A program made the position numbers and the translations under genes. The notes beneath the pieces were generated by a model, which did no database searches, was not told where the DNA came from, and saw nothing but the letters and a program-made list of their open reading frames with translations. Shown here piece after piece: positions 44,379-53,560 of a stretch of DNA of 64,000 nt. The stretch's first letter is position 1. Each line of letters starts with the position of its first letter. The stretch is from Pedobacter faecalis (GTDB lineage: Bacteria > Bacteroidota > Bacteroidia > Sphingobacteriales > Sphingobacteriaceae): contig NZ_JARXOW010000002.1 in NCBI RefSeq assembly GCF_030182585.1, positions 124,001-188,000 of the forward strand. The letters run 5' to 3'.

Positions 44379-47081
44379 TTATAGTTTATTACCAAATACA
44401 GTCTTTTTGTATGCCGTAGGCGTCATTCCGTACCGGTTTTTAAATAAGGTAGAGAAATAGGTGGGAGAGGAGATCCCCACCAGATAGCTGATCTCCGATA
44501 CAGAGTGATGCTCATTGGCCAGATAATACTTCGCCTTTTTCAGGCGCCTGTTCATCACATAGTCGGTCACCGTACAATTCAGCAGTGCTTTTACTTTACG
44601 GTACAGCTGCACTCTCGAAACGCCAACAGCCTTGGCGAGCTCGTCGACGCTCAATTGTTCGTTGGCAAGGTTTTGTTCCACCAGCCGCGCAAAATCGTTC
44701 AGGAATTTCTTATCAATATTGCTTACAGGCGCTTTCTGATTGCCAGATAGCGGAAGATCGCTGATATAATGCGCTTTCAGCACCGCACGGTTTCGCAGCA
44801 GGTTCTCCACGCTGGCGCGGAGATAATCAAAATGGAAGGGTTTGGTCAGGTAAGCGTCTGCATTGCTCTGTATGCCCGATATCTGCTGTTCCACGCTATC
44901 CTGAGCGGTGAGAAGAATAACGGGAATGTGCGAAGTCCGGACATCTGCCTTCAGCTGTTTGGTGAGCTCTCTGCCCGATATTCCCGGAATAACCACATCG
45001 GAGATGATCAGATCGGGTATTTGCTCAAACGCGATATGCAAGCCATCGGTTCCACTATTGGCTGTAAATACCTGGTAATCGTTCTCAAATTTACTGGTCA
45101 GGTATTCAAGCAGCTCTAAATTGTCTTCCACAATCAGCAGCGATTGCTCTTTAACGAGGGATATAGGCGAAGGGGCCTCTTCCGGGGCTTCGTGGTAGGG
45201 GGCCAACTGCCGGCCAGCGGATGGCTTTCTTTCCGTCTCGCTCAGGTGTGCCTCCCCCAAGGGCAGGTGTACACTGAAAACAGTTCCTTCGCCTTTCTTA
45301 CTGGCAACCTTTATAGCACCCTTGTGAAGCGCCATTAGTTCTTTAGACAGACTGAGGCCAAGTCCCGAACCTCCGCCGCGGCGGGCGTCCGATTGGTAAA
45401 ACCTGTTAAATATTTTGCCCTGTTCTTCTTCATCCATGCCCAGGCCGTTGTCCGACACTTCCACAACAGCTTCCCTGTCGTTGCGGTCAACCGATACATA
45501 AATGCGACCGTGATCAGCCGTAAACTTAAAGGCATTGCTCAGCAGGTTAAAAAGCACCTTGTCGAGCATATCGGTGTCAAACCATACAATATTCGGATCT
45601 GCCTTGACCAATAACCGAAGGTTTATATGGCGCTTCGCTGCGATATGTTTGAAGTGGTCGACGATCTCGCCAACAAAAACAGCGAGGCTATTGGGTGTTG
45701 CATGTAGTTTAAGTTCTTTGTGCTCTATTTTGCGGTAGTCCATCAGTTGATTAACCAATCGCAATAGCCGGTGTACGTTTTTATGGATCAAGTTCAGCTC
45801 CCTGCCGGCGGCAGTGGCCACCTTGGTATTTTTCTGCAGGTCCTCCAGCGGGGAAATGATCAGGGTAAGCGGAGTTCTGAACTCGTGTGAGATATTGGTA
45901 AAGAAGTTCAGTTTCGCTTCTGTTGCAGCTGCAGCCTTTTCCGACATCTCGATAAGCTGGTTGCGCTGGCGACGGATGGTCTGCAGCGCACGGAACGCCA
46001 GTCCACCGAATACCACAGCCAGCACGAGGGTAACCACGATCAGGTTAAGCACAAAGCGCTGGTTACGATATATTTCCTTCTGTTCAGCCATGAGCTTCTG
46101 CTGCCTTTCGATGTCTTTTTGCTGATCCCTGATGCGTGCCCATTGCAGTTGCATAAGCTGCACATTGCTACGATCTATGACTACACTTTTAAGAAGGTTT
46201 TCTTTCTGAAAGGCCTGTTTGCGCAGGATACGGAAGGCAATATCGATAGCCTCTTTACCACCCGTGGGGTAAAGCACACTTGCCGTAAGGGTCCCCGAAC
46301 TTACCATATCGAGCCCGCCTCCGGCGCCCGGCAGGGCATCGACGCCGATCACTTTAATGGCGCTGTCGAGACCCAGTTGCCTGAGGGTATGTCTAGCGCT
46401 TTGTGCCATCCGGTCGTTGTGCGCAAAAACGGCATCTATATCCGCTAGTTTATCGCGCTCTGCCTGCAGTGCGCGCTTCGTATTTTCAGGAAGCCAGTCG
46501 CCATGAACCTGCGCCGCAACCCTAATGCCGGGGTAGGGACGAAAAGCTTCTTTGAGACCGCGCGACCGCTCCATGGCCGGCGAAGATCCGGGTAACCCGG
46601 TTATCTCGAGCACGTTTCCCTTAAACCGGAGCAGCCTTGCCAGATACCCTCCCGCCATTTTTCCCACTTGAAAATTCTCCGCACCAATATAGGCCGTGTA
46701 TACCGACGAAGCGGTCTTACGATCTATCACGATCACCGGAATGCCCTTTTTAAAAGTTTCCTCTACAATATCGGTTAGCGGCAACGCCTCGTTTGGCGAG
46801 ATGATCAGCACATCAATGCCCTTCTTCAGCATGTCTTTAACCTGTGCAATCTGCGTTGCGCTGTTGTTATCCGCATCCGCATACAGAAGCTTATGGTTTG
46901 GCTGCAGCGATAACTCCGTCTTCATCTCTTCCAGCATCGTCCTGCGCCAGAGGTCGGAGCCCACGCACTGGGAGAAACCGATCGTCCAGACCCTCTCCCT
47001 GCGCTTATCCTTACATGCCGCCACAACGAGCAGGGATATCATCATCAGGGCAACACATAAACGAGGGATAGTCATCAGCAA
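44379..47081 (-). CDS. Hybrid two-component system sensor/regulator with periplasmic sugar-binding domain
   Basis: A 900-residue one-protein phosphorelay. Residues about 30-310 form a LacI/RbsB-type periplasmic binding domain (VWTIGFSQCVGSDLWRRTML), a membrane helix lies near 345-367 (LNLIVVTLVLAVVFGGLAF), then HisKA (NISHEFRTPLTLIISPLEDL), HATPase (LLSNAFKFTADHGRI ... GSGLGLSLSKEL), a receiver (IISDVVIPGISG, Asp phospho-acceptor) and an AraC-type HTH (about 795-895). This is the architecture of the fructose-binding BT1754 regulator of Bacteroides thetaiotaomicron. The divergent MFS/fructokinase/GH32 genes agree, so it likely senses fructose. Confidence 0.93.
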   Translation of the reverse strand: MLMTIPRLCVALMMISLLVVAACKDKRRERVWTIGFSQCVGSDLWRRTMLEEMKTELSLQPNHKLLYADADNNSATQIAQVKDMLKKGIDVLIISPNEALPLTDIVEETFKKGIPVIVIDRKTASSVYTAYIGAENFQVGKMAGGYLARLLRFKGNVLEITGLPGSSPAMERSRGLKEAFRPYPGIRVAAQVHGDWLPENTKRALQAERDKLADIDAVFAHNDRMAQSARHTLRQLGLDSAIKVIGVDALPGAGGGLDMVSSGTLTASVLYPTGGKEAIDIAFRILRKQAFQKENLLKSVVIDRSNVQLMQLQWARIRDQQKDIERQQKLMAEQKEIYRNQRFVLNLIVVTLVLAVVFGGLAFRALQTIRRQRNQLIEMSEKAAAATEAKLNFFTNISHEFRTPLTLIISPLEDLQKNTKVATAAGRELNLIHKNVHRLLRLVNQLMDYRKIEHKELKLHATPNSLAVFVGEIVDHFKHIAAKRHINLRLLVKADPNIVWFDTDMLDKVLFNLLSNAFKFTADHGRIYVSVDRNDREAVVEVSDNGLGMDEEEQGKIFNRFYQSDARRGGGSGLGLSLSKELMALHKGAIKVASKKGEGTVFSVHLPLGEAHLSETERKPSAGRQLAPYHEAPEEAPSPISLVKEQSLLIVEDNLELLEYLTSKFENDYQVFTANSGTDGLHIAFEQIPDLIISDVVIPGISGRELTKQLKADVRTSHIPVILLTAQDSVEQQISGIQSNADAYLTKPFHFDYLRASVENLLRNRAVLKAHYISDLPLSGNQKAPVSNIDKKFLNDFARLVEQNLANEQLSVDELAKAVGVSRVQLYRKVKALLNCTVTDYVMNRRLKKAKYYLANEHHSVSEISYLVGISSPTYFSTLFKNRYGMTPTAYKKTVFGNKL

Positions 47082-47350
47082 TTATATCTGGCTTAAGGCA
47101 CTAAACTAGCTAATATCCTTTTCAATTAAAAGCTGCACTTCCGGCGGCCACAACCGGGGTGTAACCATATTGAAGAAAGCAGGTAACCAGGTTTAAAAAC
47201 TGATTGTTACGCCGGCTGATTCCTGATTTAAAGCATTGTAAATCAAACAATAACACTTAGTCTAATTTTTTAAAGTTTATGACCGAAAATTTCTGTTCGC
47301 TGTTTTGAAATAAGCCTAGATTGCAGCATTAACCATTTATAAACATTTAT

Positions 47351-48682
47351 ATGAAAAGTAGATCCGTTGTCGGATGGTCGGTAGTTGTAGCCCTGGGCGG
47401 CTTTTTATTCGGGTTCGATACAGCCGTTATTTCAGGCGCCGAGAAATCCATTCAGCAATACTGGAAACTTAGCGTATTTCAACACGGGCTTACCATTTCT
47501 ATAGCCTTAATCGGAACGGTGATCGGAGCCATGCTCGGATCAAGGCCGTCCGACCGGTTCGGGCGAAAGAATACATTATACTTTGTCGCCATCGCCTATT
47601 TGCTTTCTTCATTGGGAACCGCGCTGGCGGAAGACTGGTGGGTGTTTTTGGTATTCAGATTCCTTGGCGGTTTGGGTGTTGGCGCCTCCTCTGTAACGGC
47701 GCCAATCTATATTTCCGAAATTTCGCCTGCCGAGAGCCGCGGACGTCTTGTTGGATTGTTCCAGTTCAATGTAGTGCTTGGCATCCTGATCTCGTACCTT
47801 TCCAATTACCTGCTCAGTCAAACCGGCGAACACTCCTGGCGCTGGATGCTTGGCGTACAGGCGGTGCCCTCAGTTATTTTTCTTGTCCTGATGCGCTTTA
47901 TCCCCGAGAGCCCCCGCTGGCTTATCCTTAAAAAGCAAGCCTATGAAAGGGCTTCCAAAACACTTCGAACGATCAATCCGCTCAACTGGGAGCAGGAACT
48001 GAATAACATTAAACAGTCACACAACGAGCTCAGTGACAAGAAAGACAGTGAGCGTCTTTTCTCCGGTCGTTATACCAGACCTATCACGTTCGCTGTCATC
48101 TTTGCTTTTTTTAACCAGGTGTCGGGCATCAATGCCATCATTTACTATGCGCCGCGAATCTTTGAAATGGCAGGCTTGGGCGCACATTCTTCGCTGCTGT
48201 CTACCCTCGGCATCGGTCTGGTCAATTTCACCTTCACATTGCTGGCGCTCAATTTCATCGATAAGGTAGGGCGCCGCATGCTTATGCTCATTGGTTCCGC
48301 CGGACTCATCATCTCACTTTTCCTGGTCGCCTATACCTTCTATGTTCAGGCATTTTCCGGCATAGCGATTCCCATTTTTATCATGCTGTTCATAGCCTTT
48401 TTTGCCTTTTCGCAGGGTGCGGTCATTTGGGTATTTATTTCAGAGATCTTTCCAAACCAGGTGCGGGCCAAAGGACAAACGCTCGGTAGCTCCACCCACT
48501 GGGTCATGGCAGCCTTGATTGCCTTTAGTTTCCCTTATTTTGCGGAAATACTGGGCGGAGCCGTTACCTTTTCATTTTTCGGTGTTATGATGGTCCTGCA
48601 ACTTATTTTTGTATGGCGCTTTATGCCCGAAACCAAGGGTAAGTCGTTGGAGCAAGTCGAAAAAAGCATTATTTTACACTGA
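47351..48682 (+). CDS. Sugar-porter-family MFS transporter, probably fructose
   Basis: A 443-residue inner-membrane symporter with about 12 helices and the sugar-porter signatures GFDTAVISGAE, DRFGRK, PESPRWLI, and PETKGKSLEQVE at the C-terminus. It imports a monosaccharide; followed by fructokinase after 2 nt, fructose is the probable substrate. First gene of the operon divergent from the hybrid regulator, with a 270-bp regulatory region in which I cannot identify a clear operator. Confidence 0.9.
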   Translation: MKSRSVVGWSVVVALGGFLFGFDTAVISGAEKSIQQYWKLSVFQHGLTISIALIGTVIGAMLGSRPSDRFGRKNTLYFVAIAYLLSSLGTALAEDWWVFLVFRFLGGLGVGASSVTAPIYISEISPAESRGRLVGLFQFNVVLGILISYLSNYLLSQTGEHSWRWMLGVQAVPSVIFLVLMRFIPESPRWLILKKQAYERASKTLRTINPLNWEQELNNIKQSHNELSDKKDSERLFSGRYTRPITFAVIFAFFNQVSGINAIIYYAPRIFEMAGLGAHSSLLSTLGIGLVNFTFTLLALNFIDKVGRRMLMLIGSAGLIISLFLVAYTFYVQAFSGIAIPIFIMLFIAFFAFSQGAVIWVFISEIFPNQVRAKGQTLGSSTHWVMAALIAFSFPYFAEILGGAVTFSFFGVMMVLQLIFVWRFMPETKGKSLEQVEKSIILH

Positions 48683-48684
48683 GA

Positions 48685-49608
48685 ATGAAAGAACAGGAAA
48701 AACAAACAGACCGGCACACAGCCATATGTTTCGGCGAAGTGCTGTGGGACGTGCTTCCCGACGGACCCCAGCCCGGCGGGGCTCCGCTCAATGTAGCTTA
48801 TCACCTTACCAGGCTTGGTATGCCCGCTAAAGTGGTCAGCAAGATAGGGCAGGACGACAATGGCCTTAAACTGGAGGCCCTCATGAGCAACTGGGAGATA
48901 GGCACCGGTCTGCTCCAGCGCGATGAAACACACCCAACCAGCCAGGTACTCGCCAGAATGAACAACGGCAATGAAGTGACCTATGAAATCGTATTTCCGG
49001 TGGCATGGGACTTTATCTCTGGTACCAGGCAATTGACTGATGCAATGGCTGAGACCGGCTACTTTGTATACGGCAGTCTTGCCTCAAGGCACGATGCAAC
49101 GCGTCAGACACTGCTTGAACTGCTTGAGGTTCATCAGTCGGTACACGTTTTCGATGTAAACCTGCGTCCACCTTTCGTTAGCCGTTCGCTGCTTCAGTCG
49201 CTCCTGCTCAAGGCCGATATCGTCAAATTCAATGAAGCGGAACTTGATATCATGCAAACGATGTTCGGCGGCAGTTATTCAGGTGAATACAGCAAGGTAG
49301 CTTTTATTTCCGAAGCTTTTAATGTGCCTGAAGTGATCGTGACCAAGGGTGAATTCGGCGCGTCATATTATAAAGAAGGGCATGCATTCCACATGGCTAG
49401 TCAGGAGGTGAAGGTTGCAGATACCATAGGCAGTGGCGACTCCTTTCTGGCTGCATTCCTTTCTGGTCATTCGAAAAAGACCCAGCCTTCGCAGCTTTTA
49501 CGCAATGCCGTTGCCATGGGCAGTTTCATCGCAACCCGAAAGGGTGGCTGCCCTGACTATACCATTTCTGAGTACCAGTCCTTTAGCGAATCTCTAACCA
49601 CAATATAA
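48685..49608 (+). CDS. PfkB-family fructokinase
   Basis: A 307-residue ribokinase-fold sugar kinase: the substrate loop GEVLWDVLPDGPQPGGAPLN and the C-terminal PfkB signature DTIGSGDSFLAAFLSG with the catalytic aspartate in GSGDSF. It phosphorylates fructose released by GH32 and imported by the upstream porter. It starts 2 nt after the porter stop codon, so translation is probably coupled. Confidence 0.92.
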   Translation: MKEQEKQTDRHTAICFGEVLWDVLPDGPQPGGAPLNVAYHLTRLGMPAKVVSKIGQDDNGLKLEALMSNWEIGTGLLQRDETHPTSQVLARMNNGNEVTYEIVFPVAWDFISGTRQLTDAMAETGYFVYGSLASRHDATRQTLLELLEVHQSVHVFDVNLRPPFVSRSLLQSLLLKADIVKFNEAELDIMQTMFGGSYSGEYSKVAFISEAFNVPEVIVTKGEFGASYYKEGHAFHMASQEVKVADTIGSGDSFLAAFLSGHSKKTQPSQLLRNAVAMGSFIATRKGGCPDYTISEYQSFSESLTTI

Positions 49609-49620
49609 TATCTCAATCAC

Positions 49621-51267
49621 ATGAAACACTTAATGAAGCATTTACTAGCTTTAATGCTATGCAGTGCGGCGACCTACGCTGCAGCGGCCGATATCAGCAT
49701 TAAAATTACCAAACGTTACCTCAACCTCCCCGTATCGCAGAAGGAAAAGCGGTCGGTGATGACCTATATCATCAACGGAAAAGAAGAGCAACGCTTCGTG
49801 ATCCGCCTTTCTGCTAACCCGGAATACTGGGTATTCTCAGACATGAGCGCTTACAAAGGCAAAACCCTCAAGATCAGTTTTGAAGGCGATGCCACTGCTT
49901 TGAGTAAGATATATCAGGACGATCAGATCAACGGACAGGACTCTTTGTACAAGGAAAAGAAGCGTCCGCAATATCACTTTTCTACCCGCAGGGGCTGGAT
50001 AAACGATCCTAACGGTATGGTGTTTTACGAGGGCGAATATCATTTGTACTATCAGCACAACCCTTTTGAAAGGGAATGGGAAAATATGTCCTGGGGCCAC
50101 GCCGTAAGCAAAGACCTCGTACACTGGGAAGAGCTGCCGGTGGCCCTGCACCCCGACAAGATAGGAACCATGTTTTCGGGTTCTGCAGTGATCGATTACG
50201 ACAATACCTCCGGTTTTGGTAAACCGGGTAAGCCCGCAATGGTAGTGTTTTACACGGCCGATAACCCCGACCGGCAGGTACAATGCGTGGCCTACAGTCT
50301 GGATAAAGGCCGGACGTTTACCAAATACAATGGCGGTAAACCGGTTATAGACTCCAAGGAGAAGTGGAACAGTAAAGATACGCGAGATCCAAGAGTGTTC
50401 TGGCACAAGCCCTCAAAACATTGGGTGATGGTACTCAACGAACGTGACGGGCATTCTATTTATACCTCGGCAAACCTGAAGGACTGGACTTTTGAAAGCC
50501 ACATTACCGGGTTCTGGGAGTGTCCCGACCTGTTTGAACTGCCGGTCGACGGCGATCAGAACAACCGCAAATGGGTGATGTATGGCGCTTCAAATACCTA
50601 TATGATCGGCTCGTTTGATGGCAAAGTATTTAAGCCCGAGGGCGGGAAATATTATTTTTCATCCGGATCTATTTACGCTGCACAAACCTTTAACAACATT
50701 CCAGAATCAGACGGTCGCCGCATCCAGATAGGCTGGGGCCGCGTTCCACAAGCAGGTATGCCCTTCAACAACATGATGTTGCTGCCAACAGAATTGACCC
50801 TTCGCAAAACCAAAGACGGCCTGAGGCTTTACAGCCTGCCGGTAAAGGAGGTGGAACAATTGTGTACGCCGGTAAAGAAATGGTCTGGACTAAGCTCCGC
50901 TGAAGCCAACGATAAAATGAAGGAATTTTACGATGCTGATAAGCTCCGTATAAAAACAACCATAAAGCTTTCGCACGCCACCGAGGCGGGCTTCAATCTA
51001 TTCGCGCAACGCATGGTGGGCTACGACATGAATTTCAATATGCTCAACGGCATGTTCTATTCACCACAGGACCCGACCAGTATGGAGCTTACGGCAGATA
51101 TTTATATCGATCGCAGTTCCATTGAAGTATTTATTGATGGCGGAGCATACTCCTATTCCATGGAGCGCAAGCCCGACCGCAATAACCGGGAGGGTTTCCA
51201 TTTCTGGGGAAACAATATTGAGGTGAAAAACCTTGAGGTATTTACCGTTAAATCCATATGGGAGTAA
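49621..51267 (+). CDS. GH32 beta-fructosidase (levanase/inulinase/invertase-type)
   Basis: A 548-residue exported enzyme with a signal peptide (LLALMLCSAATYAAAA), an N-terminal accessory domain of about 90 residues and the GH32 five-bladed propeller: WINDPNG with the nucleophile Asp at residue 129, the transition-state stabiliser in RDPRVFW and the acid/base Glu in ECPDLF. The C-terminal beta-sandwich has DIYIDRSSIEVFIDGG. It releases fructose from sucrose or fructans. It lies 12 nt after fructokinase. Whether it is periplasmic or surface cannot be decided. Confidence 0.95.
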   Translation: MKHLMKHLLALMLCSAATYAAAADISIKITKRYLNLPVSQKEKRSVMTYIINGKEEQRFVIRLSANPEYWVFSDMSAYKGKTLKISFEGDATALSKIYQDDQINGQDSLYKEKKRPQYHFSTRRGWINDPNGMVFYEGEYHLYYQHNPFEREWENMSWGHAVSKDLVHWEELPVALHPDKIGTMFSGSAVIDYDNTSGFGKPGKPAMVVFYTADNPDRQVQCVAYSLDKGRTFTKYNGGKPVIDSKEKWNSKDTRDPRVFWHKPSKHWVMVLNERDGHSIYTSANLKDWTFESHITGFWECPDLFELPVDGDQNNRKWVMYGASNTYMIGSFDGKVFKPEGGKYYFSSGSIYAAQTFNNIPESDGRRIQIGWGRVPQAGMPFNNMMLLPTELTLRKTKDGLRLYSLPVKEVEQLCTPVKKWSGLSSAEANDKMKEFYDADKLRIKTTIKLSHATEAGFNLFAQRMVGYDMNFNMLNGMFYSPQDPTSMELTADIYIDRSSIEVFIDGGAYSYSMERKPDRNNREGFHFWGNNIEVKNLEVFTVKSIWE

Positions 51268-51381
51268 CTAATACCGGGACAGTTGCGAACAAATACCTGT
51301 ACACACTCGGGGACTACGTGATTTCACACTAAGCGAAAACATGACGGGTGTATTACCGTTTTTTCTGTAAACATCCCTATC

Positions 51382-51906
51382 ATGAACAATCCGACATTGA
51401 ACCACGACATTTGCGACTGCCGGCACTCCCTGGAAGGGTATGCCACTTCGCTCACCAACGACTATGATGATGCCAACGATCTTGTACAGGACACCCTGAT
51501 TAAAGCCATACGCTGCAGTCACCTGTACAAGGAAGGAACCAATCTGAAAGGCTGGCTTTTCACCATTATGAAAAACACGTTTATCAACAATTACCGACGC
51601 TCGGTAAAGAAAAAATCAGTGGTCGAAACCACCGATGAGCTTACCTCATACCAGTTGGCCAGCAGCGCTGCAACCAACTTGTGCGACAGGAAGTTCACCA
51701 GTGAAGATATAAATAAAGCTTTCGGAAAAGTTGCACCTGAGTACGCAATTCCTTTTCTTCGTTATTTTGAAGGGTATAAATACCACGAAATAGCTGACGA
51801 ACTGGGTATACCCCTTGGAACAGTGAAAACACGTATCCATGTGGCCCGTCATATCCTGAAAAAGCAGCTGAAGATTTATGAAGTAAATTATTATAAAACA
51901 GCGTAG
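51382..51906 (+). CDS. ECF-type RNA polymerase sigma factor
   Basis: A 174-residue sigma-70 family protein: region 2 (YDDANDLVQDTLIKAIRCSH, GWLFTIMKNTFINNYRR) and region 4 (IPFLRYFEGYKYHEIADELG, then IPLGTVKTRIHVARHIL). No anti-sigma gene follows; the next gene, 3 nt after the stop, encodes an MgtC-type membrane protein. Its targets cannot be inferred. The 114 bp before it contain no gene. Confidence 0.92.
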   Translation: MNNPTLNHDICDCRHSLEGYATSLTNDYDDANDLVQDTLIKAIRCSHLYKEGTNLKGWLFTIMKNTFINNYRRSVKKKSVVETTDELTSYQLASSAATNLCDRKFTSEDINKAFGKVAPEYAIPFLRYFEGYKYHEIADELGIPLGTVKTRIHVARHILKKQLKIYEVNYYKTA

Positions 51907-51909
51907 AGA

Positions 51910-52590
51910 TTGGAACTGATTTCTGTATTCGAAATTATACTGCGTTTGGTTGTGGCGATGATACTTGGCGCCGCAGTAGGTTTTGAAAGAGAGCGAAACG
52001 AATGGGCCGCCGGTTTGCGCACCCATACTTTAGTGTCGGTAGGTTCGGCCCTGGCTATGATTGTATCCACGTATGGCTACAGCGACGTGCTGGGCGTGGA
52101 AGGTTTCGATGTAGATCCTTCCCGCGTGGCGGCTCAGGTCATCAGCGGCGTCGGTTTTCTTGGCGCCGGAACTATTCTTTTCCTGAAGCAGGAAGTGGTG
52201 AAAGGACTAACCACTGCTGCTGCACTCTGGAGCATTGCGGCTGTAGGGCTGGCCTGCGGTGGGGGTATGTATGTGGCGGCCATAGCCGCTACCTTTCTGA
52301 TGCTGTTTGTGCTGGCCGGTGTGAAGTGGCTCGAAAGACGTTTCCTTAACCGCGAACCCGTGCGCACAATGTCGGTAAAGATCTCTGCCGAATCAGAATT
52401 GTCCGTCATGGATATTGAAACTATTCTGGCCCGTTACAATATCGAAGTCAGGAAGATCGCCATTAAAGCCTCGGCCAACGGGGGCAGGGAAATTGTCGTT
52501 GTTTTCAGCAAGTTTAACAGCAGAAACACCCTGATGAAGATGATGAATGAAGTATACCGAATGGCCGGAGTAGATGAGGTGGATCTGTAA
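51910..52590 (+). CDS. MgtC/SapB-family membrane protein
   Basis: A 226-residue protein with several hydrophobic helices (EIILRLVVAMILGAAVGFER, GLTTAAALWSIAAVGLACGG, YVAAIAATFLMLFVLAGVKW) and a cytosolic C-terminal ACT-like domain (about 150-226). MgtC-type proteins are linked to magnesium limitation and virulence in other bacteria. The start is TTG at 51910 (LISVFEIILRL), 3 nt after the sigma factor stop, so the two are co-transcribed. No magnesium riboswitch is seen upstream. Confidence 0.9.
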   Translation: MELISVFEIILRLVVAMILGAAVGFERERNEWAAGLRTHTLVSVGSALAMIVSTYGYSDVLGVEGFDVDPSRVAAQVISGVGFLGAGTILFLKQEVVKGLTTAAALWSIAAVGLACGGGMYVAAIAATFLMLFVLAGVKWLERRFLNREPVRTMSVKISAESELSVMDIETILARYNIEVRKIAIKASANGGREIVVVFSKFNSRNTLMKMMNEVYRMAGVDEVDL

Positions 52591-52600
52591 AACTATACTG

Positions 52601-53233
52601 TTATAAGACAGTAACTTCACCTAAATACTGACTCGTGCTCTGGTTACTCTGATCACTGGTTACAAAAGCAATATAAACCTGGAATTTCCTGCCGGAATAT
52701 CGTCCCTCCAGGTCAACCTCGTAACGCCCCTTAGCACGAAAAGCCGCACCGGTGTCTGTCAGTGCTTCGCCAGCCTCCGTATCGTAAAGCACAAACATCA
52801 TCTTCTCACCGTTGATGTAATCTCCACCGCTCCAGGTGAGCAAAATCTTGCCGGGCTCCTGTACTACCGCCGCTGCTTCGGTTGATGGCTCCAGATGCCC
52901 GTAGCTAACAAAAGCTGCAGAAGGATCGATAAAATAGTCGGGATAGGCGCCGGCGATAGCTCTGGAACTGTTATAAGATTTAGCTGCGCTAAACCCTTCG
53001 AACTTGGGAGCATAATTTTTAAATCCTACGCGCAGAAACAACTTTAGCGGTCGCAACCAATACTGAAGCACTGTAAACGCCTGCTGGTTTGCCAGCTCCT
53101 TTTCCGAAAATTCCCTATGCTCATTTACCCGGGGCAAGGAGCGGATGATACCTTCACCGTTTAGTATATAACCAACGGCGGTACCAAGTTTGCCAATGAA
53201 AGGGCCCATGTAGCCCTGTTTTAATCTAGCCAT
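52601..53233 (-). CDS. DUF6266 family protein (copy 2)
   Basis: A 210-residue paralogue of the gene at 4381..5019. The start at 53233 (MARLKQGYMGPFIGKLGTAV, then GYILNGEGIIRSLPR) aligns with copy 1; an in-frame TTG at 53284 would add an unrelated 17 residues. The two share the N-terminal K-Q-G-x-x-G-x-F-x-G-K-x-G-T-x-V-G pattern, the middle YNxxxAxAGxYPxxxIDxxxxxF segment and the last nine residues, but are diverged elsewhere. No signal peptide. It lies 10 nt from the convergent MgtC stop. A triple 11-bp repeat array stands upstream. Confidence 0.8.
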   Translation of the reverse strand: MARLKQGYMGPFIGKLGTAVGYILNGEGIIRSLPRVNEHREFSEKELANQQAFTVLQYWLRPLKLFLRVGFKNYAPKFEGFSAAKSYNSSRAIAGAYPDYFIDPSAAFVSYGHLEPSTEAAAVVQEPGKILLTWSGGDYINGEKMMFVLYDTEAGEALTDTGAAFRAKGRYEVDLEGRYSGRKFQVYIAFVTSDQSNQSTSQYLGEVTVL

Positions 53234-53321
53234 AAAGGTTTTATTTGGTATTACCAATTTAAGAAAATGAAAGGAAAGAATCAAACTAATTCAGATGAAT
53301 TTAATACGAATCTAAAAGGAA

Positions 53322-53369
53322 GTTTATAGGGAATTTGCCCCTATGATCTCCCTATAAACCCCCTATTAA
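53322..53369. repeat. Three 11-bp direct repeats and an inverted copy upstream of DUF6266 copy 2
   Basis: GCCCCTATGAT, CTCCCTATAAA and CCCCCTATTAA at 53337, 53348 and 53359, sharing CCCTAT at an exact 11-bp period. GTTTATAGGGA (53322..53332) and TCCCTATAAAC (53349..53359) make a perfect 11-bp inverted repeat. Layout as at 5133..5228, sequence unrelated. Confidence 0.85.
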
Positions 53370-53560
53370 GTGGGTGTTTGATTCCTACTAAAGATCTTGT
53401 TCAAACCTTGCATAGCCATTAATCGATTTTTTTGAAAGAGCCAAGTATCACCGCCATCTTGTTGAGGAAATCGCAACAAAAACGTTGCAGGCAATTGGGC
53501 ATTTTATTTTCGGAATAGTGGATTTTACTTTGCATCTTTGTTGCATTAGCATTAGTATTC

